A stretch of DNA of 64,000 bases, from positions 1 through 64,000 of the forward strand of contig JAUICP010000004.1 of NCBI GenBank assembly GCA_030427805.1. The letters are read 5' to 3'. Origin of the DNA: Bdellovibrionia bacterium (GTDB taxonomy: Bacteria; Bdellovibrionota; Bdellovibrionia; Bdellovibrionales; JAGQZY01). The notes below the pieces were generated by a model, which ran no database searches, was not told the origin of the DNA, and saw nothing but the letters and a program-made list of their open reading frames with translations. The translations under genes and the position numbers were made by a program. Shown piece after piece: positions 15,061 through 24,448 of this stretch (positions within the stretch are counted from its first letter, which is position 1; each line of letters begins with the position of its first letter).

Positions 15061-15452
15061 ATATCGCCTTAGCTCATTCAATTATTCAGACAAATAGAAG
15101 CCTTGGGTTTTCTGATGATGACCCAAAGTTTCCACACTATTGGTTTTGGATCTTGTTACTTGCCATTCTTGCCGTATCTGTTGCTCACGCCGGCCCCAGA
15201 ATTCCAGGAGCCGATGCTGCTGACAAGCTAGAGGCCGCAGGAACGGTTTTGAGAATTGTAGACACTGCTCTTTTTAAGTGGGGAGCAAGGCTTTTTGCAG
15301 GAGTCAGTATTTTATCTGCTGGCTACAACTTAAAAGAGCAGCGCTTTGGCATAGCTATCATCTGTATTATTGCGGCTATCATTTTAGGTACTGCTCCCAT
15401 CTGGGTTGAAAACATCTTCTCCATTGGTGGTGGTAACGGAATTTTTAATTAA
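15057..15452 (+). CDS. Conjugative pilin-like protein (TraA/VirB2 type)
   Basis: 131 residues with a long leader ending in a hydrophobic signal (YWFWILLLAILAVSVAHA, likely cleavage after AHA near residue 45). A mature part of about 86 residues follows, with two hydrophobic helices (about 83-97 and 102-117). Long leader, two-helix mature protein and location before TraL- and TraE-like genes fit F-type propilin. The product would be inserted in the inner membrane and polymerised into the pilus. ATG 15057 overlaps the TraF-like stop. Confidence 0.7.
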   Translation: MNIALAHSIIQTNRSLGFSDDDPKFPHYWFWILLLAILAVSVAHAGPRIPGADAADKLEAAGTVLRIVDTALFKWGARLFAGVSILSAGYNLKEQRFGIAIICIIAAIILGTAPIWVENIFSIGGGNGIFN

Positions 15453-15462
15453 AGGAAGAGAT

Positions 15463-15774
15463 ATGCACGATTATTCAGAGATAAAAGACAAGCTAGGTAA
15501 AAGAGTCAGTCAGACTATCGATTCCCCGATCACCGTTTTTGAGTTCTGGGAGCTAGGAGATGTATTCATCGCTCTTTTTATCGTCCTTATCTTCGGTGTC
15601 ATTTTCTACTCCTGGTGGACGATGTTCATTCTCCTGGTCTTTTTTCTAGGCATCGGACCCATCATCAAAAGAAGAAACAACCGAGGGATATTTCTTCACT
15701 GGCCCTACCAGAAATTAAACATGAGCTTACCTGCGCTCATTAACCCAAAAGGAAGACGAAAGTTTTCTGATTAA
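15463..15774 (+). CDS. TraL/VirB3-like inner-membrane protein
   Basis: 103 residues from ATG 15463 (AAAGGAAGAG upstream). A short soluble N-terminus with a SPITVFEFWELGD segment is followed by a helical hairpin in the membrane (about residues 33-66). Size, topology and position directly after the pilin gene match TraL, which helps pilus assembly at the inner membrane. Sequence identity cannot be judged by eye. Confidence 0.65.
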   Translation: MHDYSEIKDKLGKRVSQTIDSPITVFEFWELGDVFIALFIVLIFGVIFYSWWTMFILLVFFLGIGPIIKRRNNRGIFLHWPYQKLNMSLPALINPKGRRKFSD

Positions 15775-15788
15775 CTAAAGGAGTCCGT

Positions 15789-16010
15789 ATGTCAAAAAGT
15801 GAAAACAACAACAATCAAGAAGGAGGCTACTATGCAAGAAGACCTGTTGAAGAGATCAAGGCTTTTAAGTCTAAGGATGGAAAATCATTCGTTGTTCAAG
15901 TTATTAAGACTTGTATTTTTCCGATTAACTACGCTCATGCAATCGTTAAAAACGAAAGCCCTTATAAGGCTGACGCCTCTAAGAAGCAAATACCACGAGA
16001 TGAGCAGTAA
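15789..16010 (+). CDS. Small hypothetical protein between TraL- and TraE-like genes
   Basis: 73 residues, AAAGGAG 5 nt before ATG 15789. It starts with a polar SKSENNNNQEGG stretch. The only hydrophobic segment (VVQVIKTCIFPINYAHAIV) is short. It overlaps the next gene by 11 nt, so it is in the operon. Not recognised. Confidence 0.5.
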   Translation: MSKSENNNNQEGGYYARRPVEEIKAFKSKDGKSFVVQVIKTCIFPINYAHAIVKNESPYKADASKKQIPRDEQ

Positions 16011-16752
16011 TATGATCGGAGCTATGGAAAAAGGGATCAAGGCAGCTCAAGTCTCTACTCCTCCTGTTGGAAGCTATGAAGGAGTTGATCTAAAGGTCAT
16101 GCCTAAGTACCTTTGCTTTAAAGCAGCTCTTTTAAAAGAAAAGCTTCTTTTAAAGAACCTGATCCTCCTTCTTGTTGGAGTATTTGCCGTTTACTTCTTT
16201 GTCAGTAGGCATGAGATCGGCTCTCTTTACACCAAGCTTCGTGAAAAAGAGTATATCTTAGCCCCTGGAGTTGTGGACTTCACCCCAGCGTCTCCTCAGA
16301 CTGTCACCGACGGATATGTTGAAAATGCCGTGATGTCTTTTCTAAGGACTCTTGGCAACACGAATCCCGTAAATATCTCTGAGCAGTACACAGAGCTTTC
16401 TGGATATATGTCTCACGATTTGAAGGTTCGCTTTGACATGGAAACCTCTGAGTGGATTGAGACCGTAAAGCTTGAAAACATCTCAGAGGTCTTAAAAGTC
16501 ACTGATAAAGAGATCGTCTCTGATGAAAGTGGGCATTATAAGGTCGTGGCCATTGCTACAAGAGAGAGGTACGCCAATAACGAGTATCTTGGAAAAACTG
16601 ATGAAGTCATTGAGATGGTCCTAAAGCTTATCCCCCCTAAGCAGGGTAAAAAGTGGTTTCTTCAGATCAATTCCCTTACCAGAACTGAGTCTAACTCCTT
16701 TAGAGGCAAGGCCATTCAATCACAACCGAAGAACTTAGAGAGGTCAAAATGA
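16000..16752 (+). CDS. TraE-like conjugation protein
   Basis: 250 residues from ATG 16000 (16012 and 16024 are alternatives; none has a strong ribosome site, coupling to the previous gene is likely). A cytosolic start is followed by one membrane helix (LILLLVGVFAVYFFVS, about residues 50-65) and a periplasmic part with VDFTPASPQTVTDGYVENAV and ISEQYTELSGYM, as in the TraE/VirB8-like family. These proteins scaffold the inner-membrane complex of the T4SS. The ORF frame extends upstream to 15799 but overlaps the 73-residue gene and is not used. Confidence 0.75.
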   Translation: MSSNMIGAMEKGIKAAQVSTPPVGSYEGVDLKVMPKYLCFKAALLKEKLLLKNLILLLVGVFAVYFFVSRHEIGSLYTKLREKEYILAPGVVDFTPASPQTVTDGYVENAVMSFLRTLGNTNPVNISEQYTELSGYMSHDLKVRFDMETSEWIETVKLENISEVLKVTDKEIVSDESGHYKVVAIATRERYANNEYLGKTDEVIEMVLKLIPPKQGKKWFLQINSLTRTESNSFRGKAIQSQPKNLERSK

Positions 16753-17525
16753 TAATGCATTTCATTTATCTATTTCTAGGGCTAGCTCTTTCGTCAACTG
16801 CCTTTGCAAAGGACATCTACTATGGCTCTGCTCCTGAGCTCGTGAATATCTCAAAAGAGACAATTTTTAGATTTCATAAGCAAGTAAGAACCATATCTCA
16901 GGCCCATCGGTTTGAGATCAAACCGGCAGACCCAAACGATCCCGACTACTCAACCTTATCAGTAAGACCACGGTTTACTAAAGGGACAACGAAAGTGGCC
17001 TTTGTCTTAAGCGATGGTAGTGTTGTGACACTCAAGCTTCGGATCGTAAGTAAAAAGCGAAACACTGACCCTTTCTATGATCTAAAGCCAAAGAGTCTGC
17101 TTATTGAAAGATCTGAGAAGAACCTGCCCGTTATCACCGTCATGGATTTTATGAAGTCCATGGACAAAGACGCTCAAATTGTGGGCTATAAACGAGAGGT
17201 GAAAAGAAAGTGGGTCTCGACGGGGAAGATTCGAGGAGTTTCAGCCAAGCTTTTACGGGTCTATTCTGGCAAGGACTATAAGGGCTATGTCATTGAGCTT
17301 AGAAATCGCTACAAAAGTAAAAAGTATGAGGTCAATGTGGATAGGCTTAAGTTTCGAGGCGCACCTTTGGCCATTATCACTCTTGTTGATGATGAAGTTC
17401 TTTTGCCTAAAGGCACAGGCAAGCACAAAACTCTGCTTAAAATTGTAGCAAAACCTACGGCTTCCATCAGTGATCTTGTACTTCCCATTTCAGTCGTTAC
17501 CTCAAAAAAGGATAAGAAAATATGA
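16749..17525 (+). CDS. TraK-like secretin-type T4SS protein
   Basis: 258 residues with a signal peptide (FIYLFLGLALSSTAFA), then a mostly beta-strand protein. Position between TraE- and TraB-like genes and the VAFVLSDGSVVTLKLRIV region fit TraK (VirB9 counterpart), which forms the outer-membrane core with TraB and TraV. Start ATG overlaps the TraE stop (ATGA), and its own stop overlaps the TraB start (ATGA). Divergent, so the call leans on context. Confidence 0.6.
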   Translation: MIMHFIYLFLGLALSSTAFAKDIYYGSAPELVNISKETIFRFHKQVRTISQAHRFEIKPADPNDPDYSTLSVRPRFTKGTTKVAFVLSDGSVVTLKLRIVSKKRNTDPFYDLKPKSLLIERSEKNLPVITVMDFMKSMDKDAQIVGYKREVKRKWVSTGKIRGVSAKLLRVYSGKDYKGYVIELRNRYKSKKYEVNVDRLKFRGAPLAIITLVDDEVLLPKGTGKHKTLLKIVAKPTASISDLVLPISVVTSKKDKKI

Positions 17526-17866
17526 ATATTTTTAAAAACCTCATTCCCAAACACATCTTTAGATGGGTCACCGACGTGAAGGATTTCATCTTAGAAAGTA
17601 AGAAGACTCAAGTTGGCATTGCTTTCTTCACAGTTTTTAGCCTCGTTTATGTGACAAGCAAAATGTCTGAGACCAGCCAGATCGTCTATAGGGACTACCA
17701 GAAACCTAATTTCTCTGAAGGCAGGATCTTAGGACGCCAAACATCCACTTACCTAAAAAGTAAGGAGGTCCAGTTAAACCGGGCTGCCAGGCGTATTATG
17801 GCTGAAAACAAGTCCCTAAAGGACCGAATGAGCCTTCTTGAAAAAAGGATGGAGGCAAAGTCCTAG
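17522..17866 (+). CDS. TraB-like protein, 5' part ending at a recoding-type TAG
   Basis: 114 residues: cytosolic start, one membrane helix (VGIAFFTVFSLVYVTS, about 33-50) and a coiled coil (RRIMAENKSLKDRMSLLEKRME). It ends at TAG 17864-17866. The -1 frame continues without a stop to 18780 and encodes the TraB/VirB10 periplasmic domain. Zero-frame codons before the stop are GCA AAG TCC TAG, so the tetramer A_AAG (17857-17860) is a possible slip site; an A6 run lies at 17841-17846. The short form would be a membrane anchor without the core-complex domain. Confidence 0.75.
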   Translation: MNIFKNLIPKHIFRWVTDVKDFILESKKTQVGIAFFTVFSLVYVTSKMSETSQIVYRDYQKPNFSEGRILGRQTSTYLKSKEVQLNRAARRIMAENKSLKDRMSLLEKRMEAKS

Positions 17867-17886
17867 CACCACGGCCACAAACGAGT
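17857..17886 (+). promoter_or_regulatory. Candidate programmed -1 frameshift signal (traB-like gene)
   Basis: A_AAG (17857-17860) is followed by TCC TAG and then by ACCACGGCCACAAACGAGT (17868-17886), 7 nt after the slip tetramer. It is the same 19-mer, at nearly the same spacing, as in the traF-like gene 3.4 kb upstream. Confidence 0.6.
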
Positions 17887-18780
17887 GCAGAAAAGGACAA
17901 AGATAAAAGCCAGATCCAATCGGAACCGCAGGAAGTAAAAGCTGACGCTCAAAAGAACGTCAATGAGGTCAGACTTCACGCCTCTGATGGGACACTACCC
18001 ACCTCAACTCCGGAAAAAGAGGAGACTAGTGGCTCTTCTTCATCAAGAAGAGGGAAAAGGGCTCGCCCTTCCCGTCTTCGTGGTCCAGGAGTTATTTCTT
18101 TCCCTGTAAAACATAAAAGAAAAGAAGAAGGCATTACTCTTCCCACAGGAAGCTACGTCAAAGCCACCCTCATGACAGGAATTGATGCCCCAGAAGGAAA
18201 GACCTACCCAGTTCTCCTAGCCCTTGATTACTCCTATGTCGGTCCCAATAAGCACAAGGTAGACCTTTCAGGGTGCTTTATCATCGCTAAAAGCTCTCCC
18301 TCAATGGCAACTGAAAGAATTAACTTTCAGGCAACCAGACTTTCGTGTGTGTCAAAGAAAGGAAAGTTCTTTGAGCGAAAGATCAGTGGCTTTGTCGCTG
18401 ATGACACTGACAACACCTTTGCGGTTCGTGCAGAGCTTAATTCCAAGCAAGGCCGCGTAGCAAAGATGGCCTTCTTAAAATCCGTTGTTGATGGTGTTGG
18501 AGAAATCATCACACGAAAGGCTAAAAACGTCGGTGGCAAGAATCCTGATTCTGCCAACGTCCTTGTTCAGAACGGAGCCCAGGGGGCAGCTTCCAAGGTC
18601 AGCGACTGGTACTTAAAACAAGTCACATCTCTTATGCCCACTCTATCCGTTAGTTCTGGTCAGAACATGTGGATTGTCATGCAAGAAAAAGTCTTACTTC
18701 CAAACGACTTTTTTAGAAAAAACCAAAGGAGAAATAGTAATGGGAAAGTATTTTCATACCTTACTCGTATTATCGATTAG
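17867..18780 (+). CDS. TraB/VirB10-like protein, -1 frame part
   Basis: The -1 frame is open from 17842 to TAG/stop at 18780. It begins with a charged, Ser/Pro-rich linker (APRPQTSAEKDKDKSQ) and reaches the family hallmark ITLPTGSYVKATLMTGIDAP. A beta-domain with DLSGCFIIAKS and a late amphipathic region follow. TraB links inner and outer membranes in the T4SS core. The first ATG in frame is 18172, inside the conserved domain and without a ribosome site, so separate initiation would lose the PTGSYV strand. Expression through frameshift is therefore the better reading; full product about 419 residues. Confidence 0.75.
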
Positions 18781-19033
18781 TGCGTTGATGGTGGGCTGTG
18801 CTCACCACTTTAAAAACATAGGAATTCTTGAAAAAAGGGCCAATTACCATAGTCCTACTAAAAGCCAAGGCATCCCGGAACGGGTTATGAGAACTAAGGG
18901 TAAAGTCAAAAAAGCCTGGCTTCACGCTCATGAGATGCCCACAGGGGATTATTTCGGAGGAGCCTGGGTATATCTGCTGGTTGAAGAGACTCAATGGACA
19001 TTTCCAGAAACTCTCACTTCAGGAGGCAAATAA
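18740..19033 (+). CDS. TraV-like outer-membrane lipoprotein
   Basis: 97 residues from ATG 18740 (AAAGGAG upstream), overlapping the TraB end. A lipoprotein signal with lipobox LMVGC (Cys at about 18) is followed by a short polar mature protein. TraV-like lipoproteins seal the core complex at the outer membrane. The order TraK-TraB-TraV-TraC supports the call; the mature sequence is too divergent to judge. Confidence 0.65.
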   Translation: MGKYFHTLLVLSISALMVGCAHHFKNIGILEKRANYHSPTKSQGIPERVMRTKGKVKKAWLHAHEMPTGDYFGGAWVYLLVEETQWTFPETLTSGGK

Positions 19034-19034
19034 T

Positions 19035-21617
19035 ATGGAAGCTCAAAATATCCTAAAGCCTATTGAAGAGGCTCTGACAAATCGTTCTCACCTGGCAGAG
19101 GCTTTATTTAAAAGATCTGAGTCTTTAAGCAAGCTCTTACCATATAGTGAGTATGTAGAAAGCTTTAAGACTTTCATCAACAAAGACGGAAGCTTTGGAG
19201 TCGTCCTAGAGGCTGATCTTTTAGAACATGAGCCCATGACAGGAAAAGAAATTGTTCGGAGTGTGGATTCTTTTAAATCACTTCTCAATGTTCCTGAAAA
19301 CTGTGTTCTACAGTTTCTATTCGATCAGTCCTATGTCTCTAGTCACGATAAGTATTGGGATGAAGTTCTTTCTCAATACAAATACCCACACCCCGTATCA
19401 GAGCTTCTATTTAAAGAAAAAGTAAATGCCCTTCGCCAAGAGTGCAACTCTGGAAGTGAGTTGTCTCCTATGAGGCGAAAGGCACTGATCTCTATTAGAA
19501 AATTCCCTGAAAAATCAGTCTCGGCTGAATGGAAGAGGTCTTTGGCCAAAGGTGAAAAACTTCTTTTTGACGAGATGAGTGAGTTTGTAAGACAGATCAA
19601 GTATTTCTCTGAAGGAGTTAAACAATATATTGAAAACTCTAAAATCCCTCTTAAGCTACTTGATGCTCAAGAGCTAATTACTCACATCCGGCAATTTTTT
19701 AACCCCAAGGAATACTACCGAAGAGATTTTGCAAAATACAATAGTCATATTCCCATCTCAGATCAGCTTATCTACAACAGCCCTCTTCTTGATTACAAAG
19801 GTATTCAAAGAGAGGGTGTTAAAACAAGAACTATCACCCTAAAGACCAGCCCCCAGTTTGCCTATGCAGGTGGGATGGCCTACTTCACAAAACTGAAGTT
19901 TCCCTACAAGCTGTCTCTTAATTTCAGTTTTCCCTCAAAGGCCTCTGTGAAGAAGTTCTTTTCTATTAAGGAGTTCTTTTTAGAAAATGGGACCAATGCC
20001 AGGGCAAAGCTCCAACGAAATGAGGTCAAAGAAACTCAAGAACGCCTCCAGAATGGTGAAAAGTGCCTTTACCTTACATTCTGTATTGTCATTGAAGGAG
20101 AAACCGAAGAGGAGCTTTCTAAAAGAACAAGAGAGCTTGTCAATATCTTCCACAATGACCTTCAGTGTGAAGTCATCATTGAAGACGAGATTGGCCTAGG
20201 GCTGGCTCTCAACACCTTGCCTCTTAACTACACACCAGAGGCTGATTACTCCTCTCAAAGATATATCAGAATCCTTCAAAATGATGCCATCATGTTCTTG
20301 CCCCTCTTTGATTCCTTTAAGGGGCTAAAAGATCCACTTCAGCTCTATATTTCTAGAGAAAAGAACCTCGTTGCCTTTAATCTTCTAGAAAATGAGACCA
20401 GTAACCACACCGTGGTCCTTGCTGACAGTGGTAGTGGAAAGTCAGCCTTCATTATTGATTGTATCCAATCAGCAAAAAGGCTTGATCCAGAGCCTTTGGT
20501 GTTCGTCATTGATAAAAAGTCTAGCTACAAAGGAGTTGTCGGCCCTTTCCACGGAGATTTGACAGTTTTTGATCCCAATAAGGAGATGCCTTTTTCTCCT
20601 TTTAGAGGAGTGTTTGATGACGCGAAAGTCACATTTCTTACTCATCTTCTGACAACAGGGATTAACCTCACTTCTCCAAACTTTTCTTTAGAAAGTGAGC
20701 ATGTCACAAGTATCTCAAAGGCTTTGAAATACGCCTACCTCAAAAAGAGTAAAGAGTCTGGTGTTTCCTATATTGATGGAGAGCTCGTTAGCCTTGAATC
20801 AGATAAAGAGGTCGAGGTCACAATGGATGACTTCATTGCAGCTCTGTCGGGTCTTACAGCAGACCCAGAATTTGAGAAAATGAAGGATGAAATCGACAAG
20901 CTCCTAATTAAGCTTAAACCCTTTTATGGAGACGGTACATACGCTAAGTATTTCCGCACCTCCTCAAAAAAGAGAAAGGATAGTTCTACTTCTCTTTTCG
21001 TCTATGACCTCGATGCCCTTACTGATGAGAATCTTCAGGTCTTAATGACTATGAGTGTAATTGAGGAGATCAGAAGCCTTATTAAACGGCCTGAGAATCA
21101 AGAGCGTGGTGGCTTTATTGTCATTGAAGAACTCGGGATGCTGGGGCGAGAGAACCCTGTTGCTAGAAAGTTCATTATTGATGCTGCTGAAACCTTCAGA
21201 AAACTTGGCTTCTGGCTCATTGGTCTCACACCTAGACCCCAGAACTACTTTGAGCTTGAGGCAGGTGCTGCCATGTGGTCAGTCGCTGACAACTACGTCT
21301 TCTTACGAATGAACCCAGATAACGTGGACTACCTTCAAAAGCACTCAAAGCTCTTAGATGAAGCCAATGCCCAGATCATCAAATCCCTAACAGTAAAAAA
21401 GGGACAGTTCACAGAAATCTTTTACACCAACAAGGATAAGTCCCGTTCAGGAGCCTTTCGCTACCACCAGACGGCCTTTGATAAATGGCTTGCTCCCACC
21501 AATAGCGAAGACCTCATCACCCTAGAAAAGGCTATTGAGAAGTTTAAGGGAAACTCCTGGGAGGCTTTAAACCACCTTGTTGAAAATGAAAAGGGAGGAG
21601 AAATTGAGAACGATTAG
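19035..21617 (+). CDS. TraC/VirB4-like T4SS ATPase
   Basis: 860 residues from ATG 19035, with GGAGG 7 nt upstream; the longer frame from 18930 is not needed. Walker A LADSGSGKS at about residue 463 and Walker B VIEELGMLG at about 696 are separated by the usual VirB4 insert. The N-terminal half carries the TraC-type YYRRDFAKYNS and LGLALNTLPLNY regions and the C-terminus has LIGLTPRPQNYF. It powers pilus assembly at the inner membrane. It overlaps the next gene by 14 nt. Confidence 0.9.
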   Translation: MEAQNILKPIEEALTNRSHLAEALFKRSESLSKLLPYSEYVESFKTFINKDGSFGVVLEADLLEHEPMTGKEIVRSVDSFKSLLNVPENCVLQFLFDQSYVSSHDKYWDEVLSQYKYPHPVSELLFKEKVNALRQECNSGSELSPMRRKALISIRKFPEKSVSAEWKRSLAKGEKLLFDEMSEFVRQIKYFSEGVKQYIENSKIPLKLLDAQELITHIRQFFNPKEYYRRDFAKYNSHIPISDQLIYNSPLLDYKGIQREGVKTRTITLKTSPQFAYAGGMAYFTKLKFPYKLSLNFSFPSKASVKKFFSIKEFFLENGTNARAKLQRNEVKETQERLQNGEKCLYLTFCIVIEGETEEELSKRTRELVNIFHNDLQCEVIIEDEIGLGLALNTLPLNYTPEADYSSQRYIRILQNDAIMFLPLFDSFKGLKDPLQLYISREKNLVAFNLLENETSNHTVVLADSGSGKSAFIIDCIQSAKRLDPEPLVFVIDKKSSYKGVVGPFHGDLTVFDPNKEMPFSPFRGVFDDAKVTFLTHLLTTGINLTSPNFSLESEHVTSISKALKYAYLKKSKESGVSYIDGELVSLESDKEVEVTMDDFIAALSGLTADPEFEKMKDEIDKLLIKLKPFYGDGTYAKYFRTSSKKRKDSSTSLFVYDLDALTDENLQVLMTMSVIEEIRSLIKRPENQERGGFIVIEELGMLGRENPVARKFIIDAAETFRKLGFWLIGLTPRPQNYFELEAGAAMWSVADNYVFLRMNPDNVDYLQKHSKLLDEANAQIIKSLTVKKGQFTEIFYTNKDKSRSGAFRYHQTAFDKWLAPTNSEDLITLEKAIEKFKGNSWEALNHLVENEKGGEIEND

Positions 21618-22923
21618 TTTTTTATTTTCACTAGCTCTGTCAACTGTTTCATGGGGAAAAGACTTTAACTACAGGCATAACTCCGAGCTTTCAGCCTCTG
21701 ATTACCTGTTTAAAGAGCGAAGCAACCAGGGTGATTCTGTCTTTGAGAACTATCAGACCGTTGACCTTGGATTCAGTCTCGGAGTTGGAGCTGATTGTGG
21801 CAAAGTGGATTTTAAAAGCACTCTTCAAGGCACTTTAAAAAATCTCCTTGATGCCAAATACTTTGAGTCTGTGGGAAACAGTATCCTTGCTGGAAGCCCC
21901 ATGCTTCTGACCTGCTACTTTAGCCCCACATGGTGCTCAATTCTTAAGCACACAAGAATCAATGCCAATTTCCTCTCTCAAATGAGACTCGATCAGTGTG
22001 CTCTTATTGATAAGTACGTTGATAACAGAACTGATGATTTCAAAAAAGAAAGACAGGGCTGTGTTCATCAGGCCATTCAAAGAAATGGCGGCAATATGGA
22101 AAAAGCCATGAAGGAATGTCAGTCCGGCTCTGACTACTCTGTAGATCTTGCTAACTGGGCAGGTAGTCGGTTTGGCTCTAAGGCAAGCCAAAATAAGCTC
22201 ATTGAGTCTTCTGCAAAGTGGGCTGGCTTTAACTCCTCTGAGTCTCAAAAAGCACTGGGGCTTTTAAAGGCATTAGTGGGAGATACTGTCATTGGAAAAG
22301 GTCAGGTTTCTGTTGAGTATGGCCCGAGGAAAAAGGCCATCACTCCCAGAACTAGGCTTTATGAGATTGAAAAAGACACCTATGAAAATCTTTGCCGAGG
22401 ACTTTTAAAAAAGATGGATCGCAGTGGTAATCGCGCAAGTCTTGATAGGATTATCAGCCAAGAAGATCTCAAGAAAATCGGTGGCAATAAGATTGAAAAC
22501 TATATTGACCGCCAGACACTGAGATACCTTTCATATCTCCCCTTTATTAAAAGAGGCTCTTATTGCAGAAAGCTTGCCTCATCCATTGCTATGACCAAGT
22601 TCTCTGAAGAGATGAACCAGTCTCTAGATATGCTCAATATCTTGGAGCAAAACCCCAATCTACCCTCTAAGCGTAAAAACGAGATCTCAGAGAAACGAAA
22701 GAAGCTTAAGGACTCTATTGACGCAACCCTTCAGCTCCAGGAGGTCAAAAATACGCCCTTAAATGCTGTTGTCTCCCAGATCACCCGTGAAGGACGCATT
22801 TACCAAGGCAAGGCCACTCAGAGGGTCTTTAGCAATGAAGCCGACAGAATCAATTCTGAGCGCTCTGAAGCCGAACTCTTTGACTGTTCTGACGGCATTC
22901 TCTGCTCCCAGGGAGGTCAGTGA
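21604..22923 (+). CDS. TraH-like secreted mating-pair protein
   Basis: I take TTG 21604 as start because AGGGAGGAG sits just before it and the product then begins with a good signal peptide (RTISFLFSLALSTVSWG); the frame itself opens at 21577. About 440 residues, close to F TraH. The mature protein has several Cys (ADCGKVDF, LLTCYFSPTWC, LDQC, QGC, KEC) and long helices in the C-terminal half. In F, traH directly precedes traG, and a TraG-like gene follows here with a 4-nt overlap. Call is mostly by size, export signal and order. Confidence 0.55.
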   Translation: MRTISFLFSLALSTVSWGKDFNYRHNSELSASDYLFKERSNQGDSVFENYQTVDLGFSLGVGADCGKVDFKSTLQGTLKNLLDAKYFESVGNSILAGSPMLLTCYFSPTWCSILKHTRINANFLSQMRLDQCALIDKYVDNRTDDFKKERQGCVHQAIQRNGGNMEKAMKECQSGSDYSVDLANWAGSRFGSKASQNKLIESSAKWAGFNSSESQKALGLLKALVGDTVIGKGQVSVEYGPRKKAITPRTRLYEIEKDTYENLCRGLLKKMDRSGNRASLDRIISQEDLKKIGGNKIENYIDRQTLRYLSYLPFIKRGSYCRKLASSIAMTKFSEEMNQSLDMLNILEQNPNLPSKRKNEISEKRKKLKDSIDATLQLQEVKNTPLNAVVSQITREGRIYQGKATQRVFSNEADRINSERSEAELFDCSDGILCSQGGQ

Positions 22924-24419
22924 TGTTTAGTAACACTGCCTACGAAGCCCTTTATCAATACCTAGGTCTAGAGCTTCATTCTCAGTTCATTTCTGCCATC
23001 ACCTCTGAGGTGTTCTTTAAGGCCATGGTCCTCATCATTTTTGGGTTTTTGTTCTTCATAACGACCATCAAATTCTTTTCTAGGTATATGCCCAATACCC
23101 TGGTTTCAAAAAAGCATATCCCTCTATCAGCCTTCTTTAAGATCATCTTCTGCCTATTTTTAGGGCTGACCCTTTTAAGGGTCGGCTCTAATACAGGTGT
23201 TAAAAACTACTATGGAGATTCCTGGAGCGATAACCCCTATATCAAGACCAGGTATGGAGATGTTAAAGACAAAACCAGAGTCAGCTTTGTCTTTGATCTC
23301 TTAAGCAGAACTGCTGAAGAGTCTAGCGCCTTTTTAGGAAGAATCATCGACAAGATCATGGCAAAAAGCCACTCCCAGCTCGGTGCTCCTAACTTCTTTT
23401 ATAAAGCCATCATGTACTCCGGCACGGCCACCATCAAGGATCAAAACCTTAAAGAGCTTGTGCATTTCTACACAGAAAACTGCTTTGAAAAGGCTCTACC
23501 ACTCATTGGAGATGCGAAGTCTCAAGACAAGCTCAACTCCTTTTTTAACCAGGATGGTGGATTTGACCAGAAGCTTTCTGAAATTGAGATCAAGACAGAA
23601 GAAGATGCCTCTTACACCTGCCTTGATGTCAAAAATGAAGTCAGGGCAAGCCTTAAGCAGTATGCCATTAATCACCATGTCAGATTCATCAGGAGTAGTG
23701 GAAGGCATGTCTTTCCCATCAAAGATGAGGCAGCTCAAAACATGCACATGGCTAACATGCTGGTTAACCACTACCTTGATGATAAAGAAGCCCTCATGGG
23801 TGTGATGAAAGGCTCTCAACTTCCAGGAACTACTGGAAGGGTCTTCCAGTATCTTAATAGACTTTTTTCTTTTGACGCTCTTCTTTCAGCCTTTGGTTTT
23901 CAGGAAGGTCACGGGGCTTCAGAAGCTGCCACAAGGAGTCAAAGCTTTAGCGAGCATTTAGCCAGAGCCCCCCATGTAGCAGGACTTTTAAAGCTAGCTC
24001 TCATTGCTATCTTCCCGTTTCTGGTCTTTTTCGTAGTGGCTGGAAAATGGAAGGTTCTGATCTACTGGTTTGTCATTTACCTGTCTGTACTCCTGTGGAC
24101 ACCGCTTTGGATCCTTTTTTACCACATTATGACAAGTATTGCTCAGTCAGCAGAGGTCATGGGTGAGATTGGAAAGTTCTCAGACGGAATCTCCCTATAT
24201 GGAGCAAAGCTAGTCTCATCCCGAATGTACTACTTCTATAGCATCTACTCCTGGGTCCAGCTCTTAGTTGCAAGTCTTACCACGGGGTCAGCGGTATTTT
24301 TCTTACGCCCCTTGCTCATGGAAAATAATCAAGAAACAGCTCCTGAGTTTATTGGAGATGCAAAGGAAACTGCCAGCAATGTCAGCACTGCTGTGAAGAC
24401 CGCAGGAGCATTGTTATGA
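22920..24419 (+). CDS. TraG N-domain/VirB6-like polytopic membrane protein
   Basis: 499 residues with membrane helices at about 28-50, 72-90, 355-375, 382-405 and 428-455, and a large periplasmic loop between the second and third containing Cys residues. This matches the membrane domain of F TraG (mating-pair formation). The C-terminal entry-exclusion domain of F TraG is absent (938 residues in F). It overlaps the TraH-like gene (ATGATG start). Last gene of the transfer operon; a strong hairpin follows 30 nt after it. Confidence 0.65.
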   Translation: MMFSNTAYEALYQYLGLELHSQFISAITSEVFFKAMVLIIFGFLFFITTIKFFSRYMPNTLVSKKHIPLSAFFKIIFCLFLGLTLLRVGSNTGVKNYYGDSWSDNPYIKTRYGDVKDKTRVSFVFDLLSRTAEESSAFLGRIIDKIMAKSHSQLGAPNFFYKAIMYSGTATIKDQNLKELVHFYTENCFEKALPLIGDAKSQDKLNSFFNQDGGFDQKLSEIEIKTEEDASYTCLDVKNEVRASLKQYAINHHVRFIRSSGRHVFPIKDEAAQNMHMANMLVNHYLDDKEALMGVMKGSQLPGTTGRVFQYLNRLFSFDALLSAFGFQEGHGASEAATRSQSFSEHLARAPHVAGLLKLALIAIFPFLVFFVVAGKWKVLIYWFVIYLSVLLWTPLWILFYHIMTSIAQSAEVMGEIGKFSDGISLYGAKLVSSRMYYFYSIYSWVQLLVASLTTGSAVFFLRPLLMENNQETAPEFIGDAKETASNVSTAVKTAGALL

Positions 24420-24448
24420 GCACAGGTTTAGCGAGCAACGTGAGCTAT

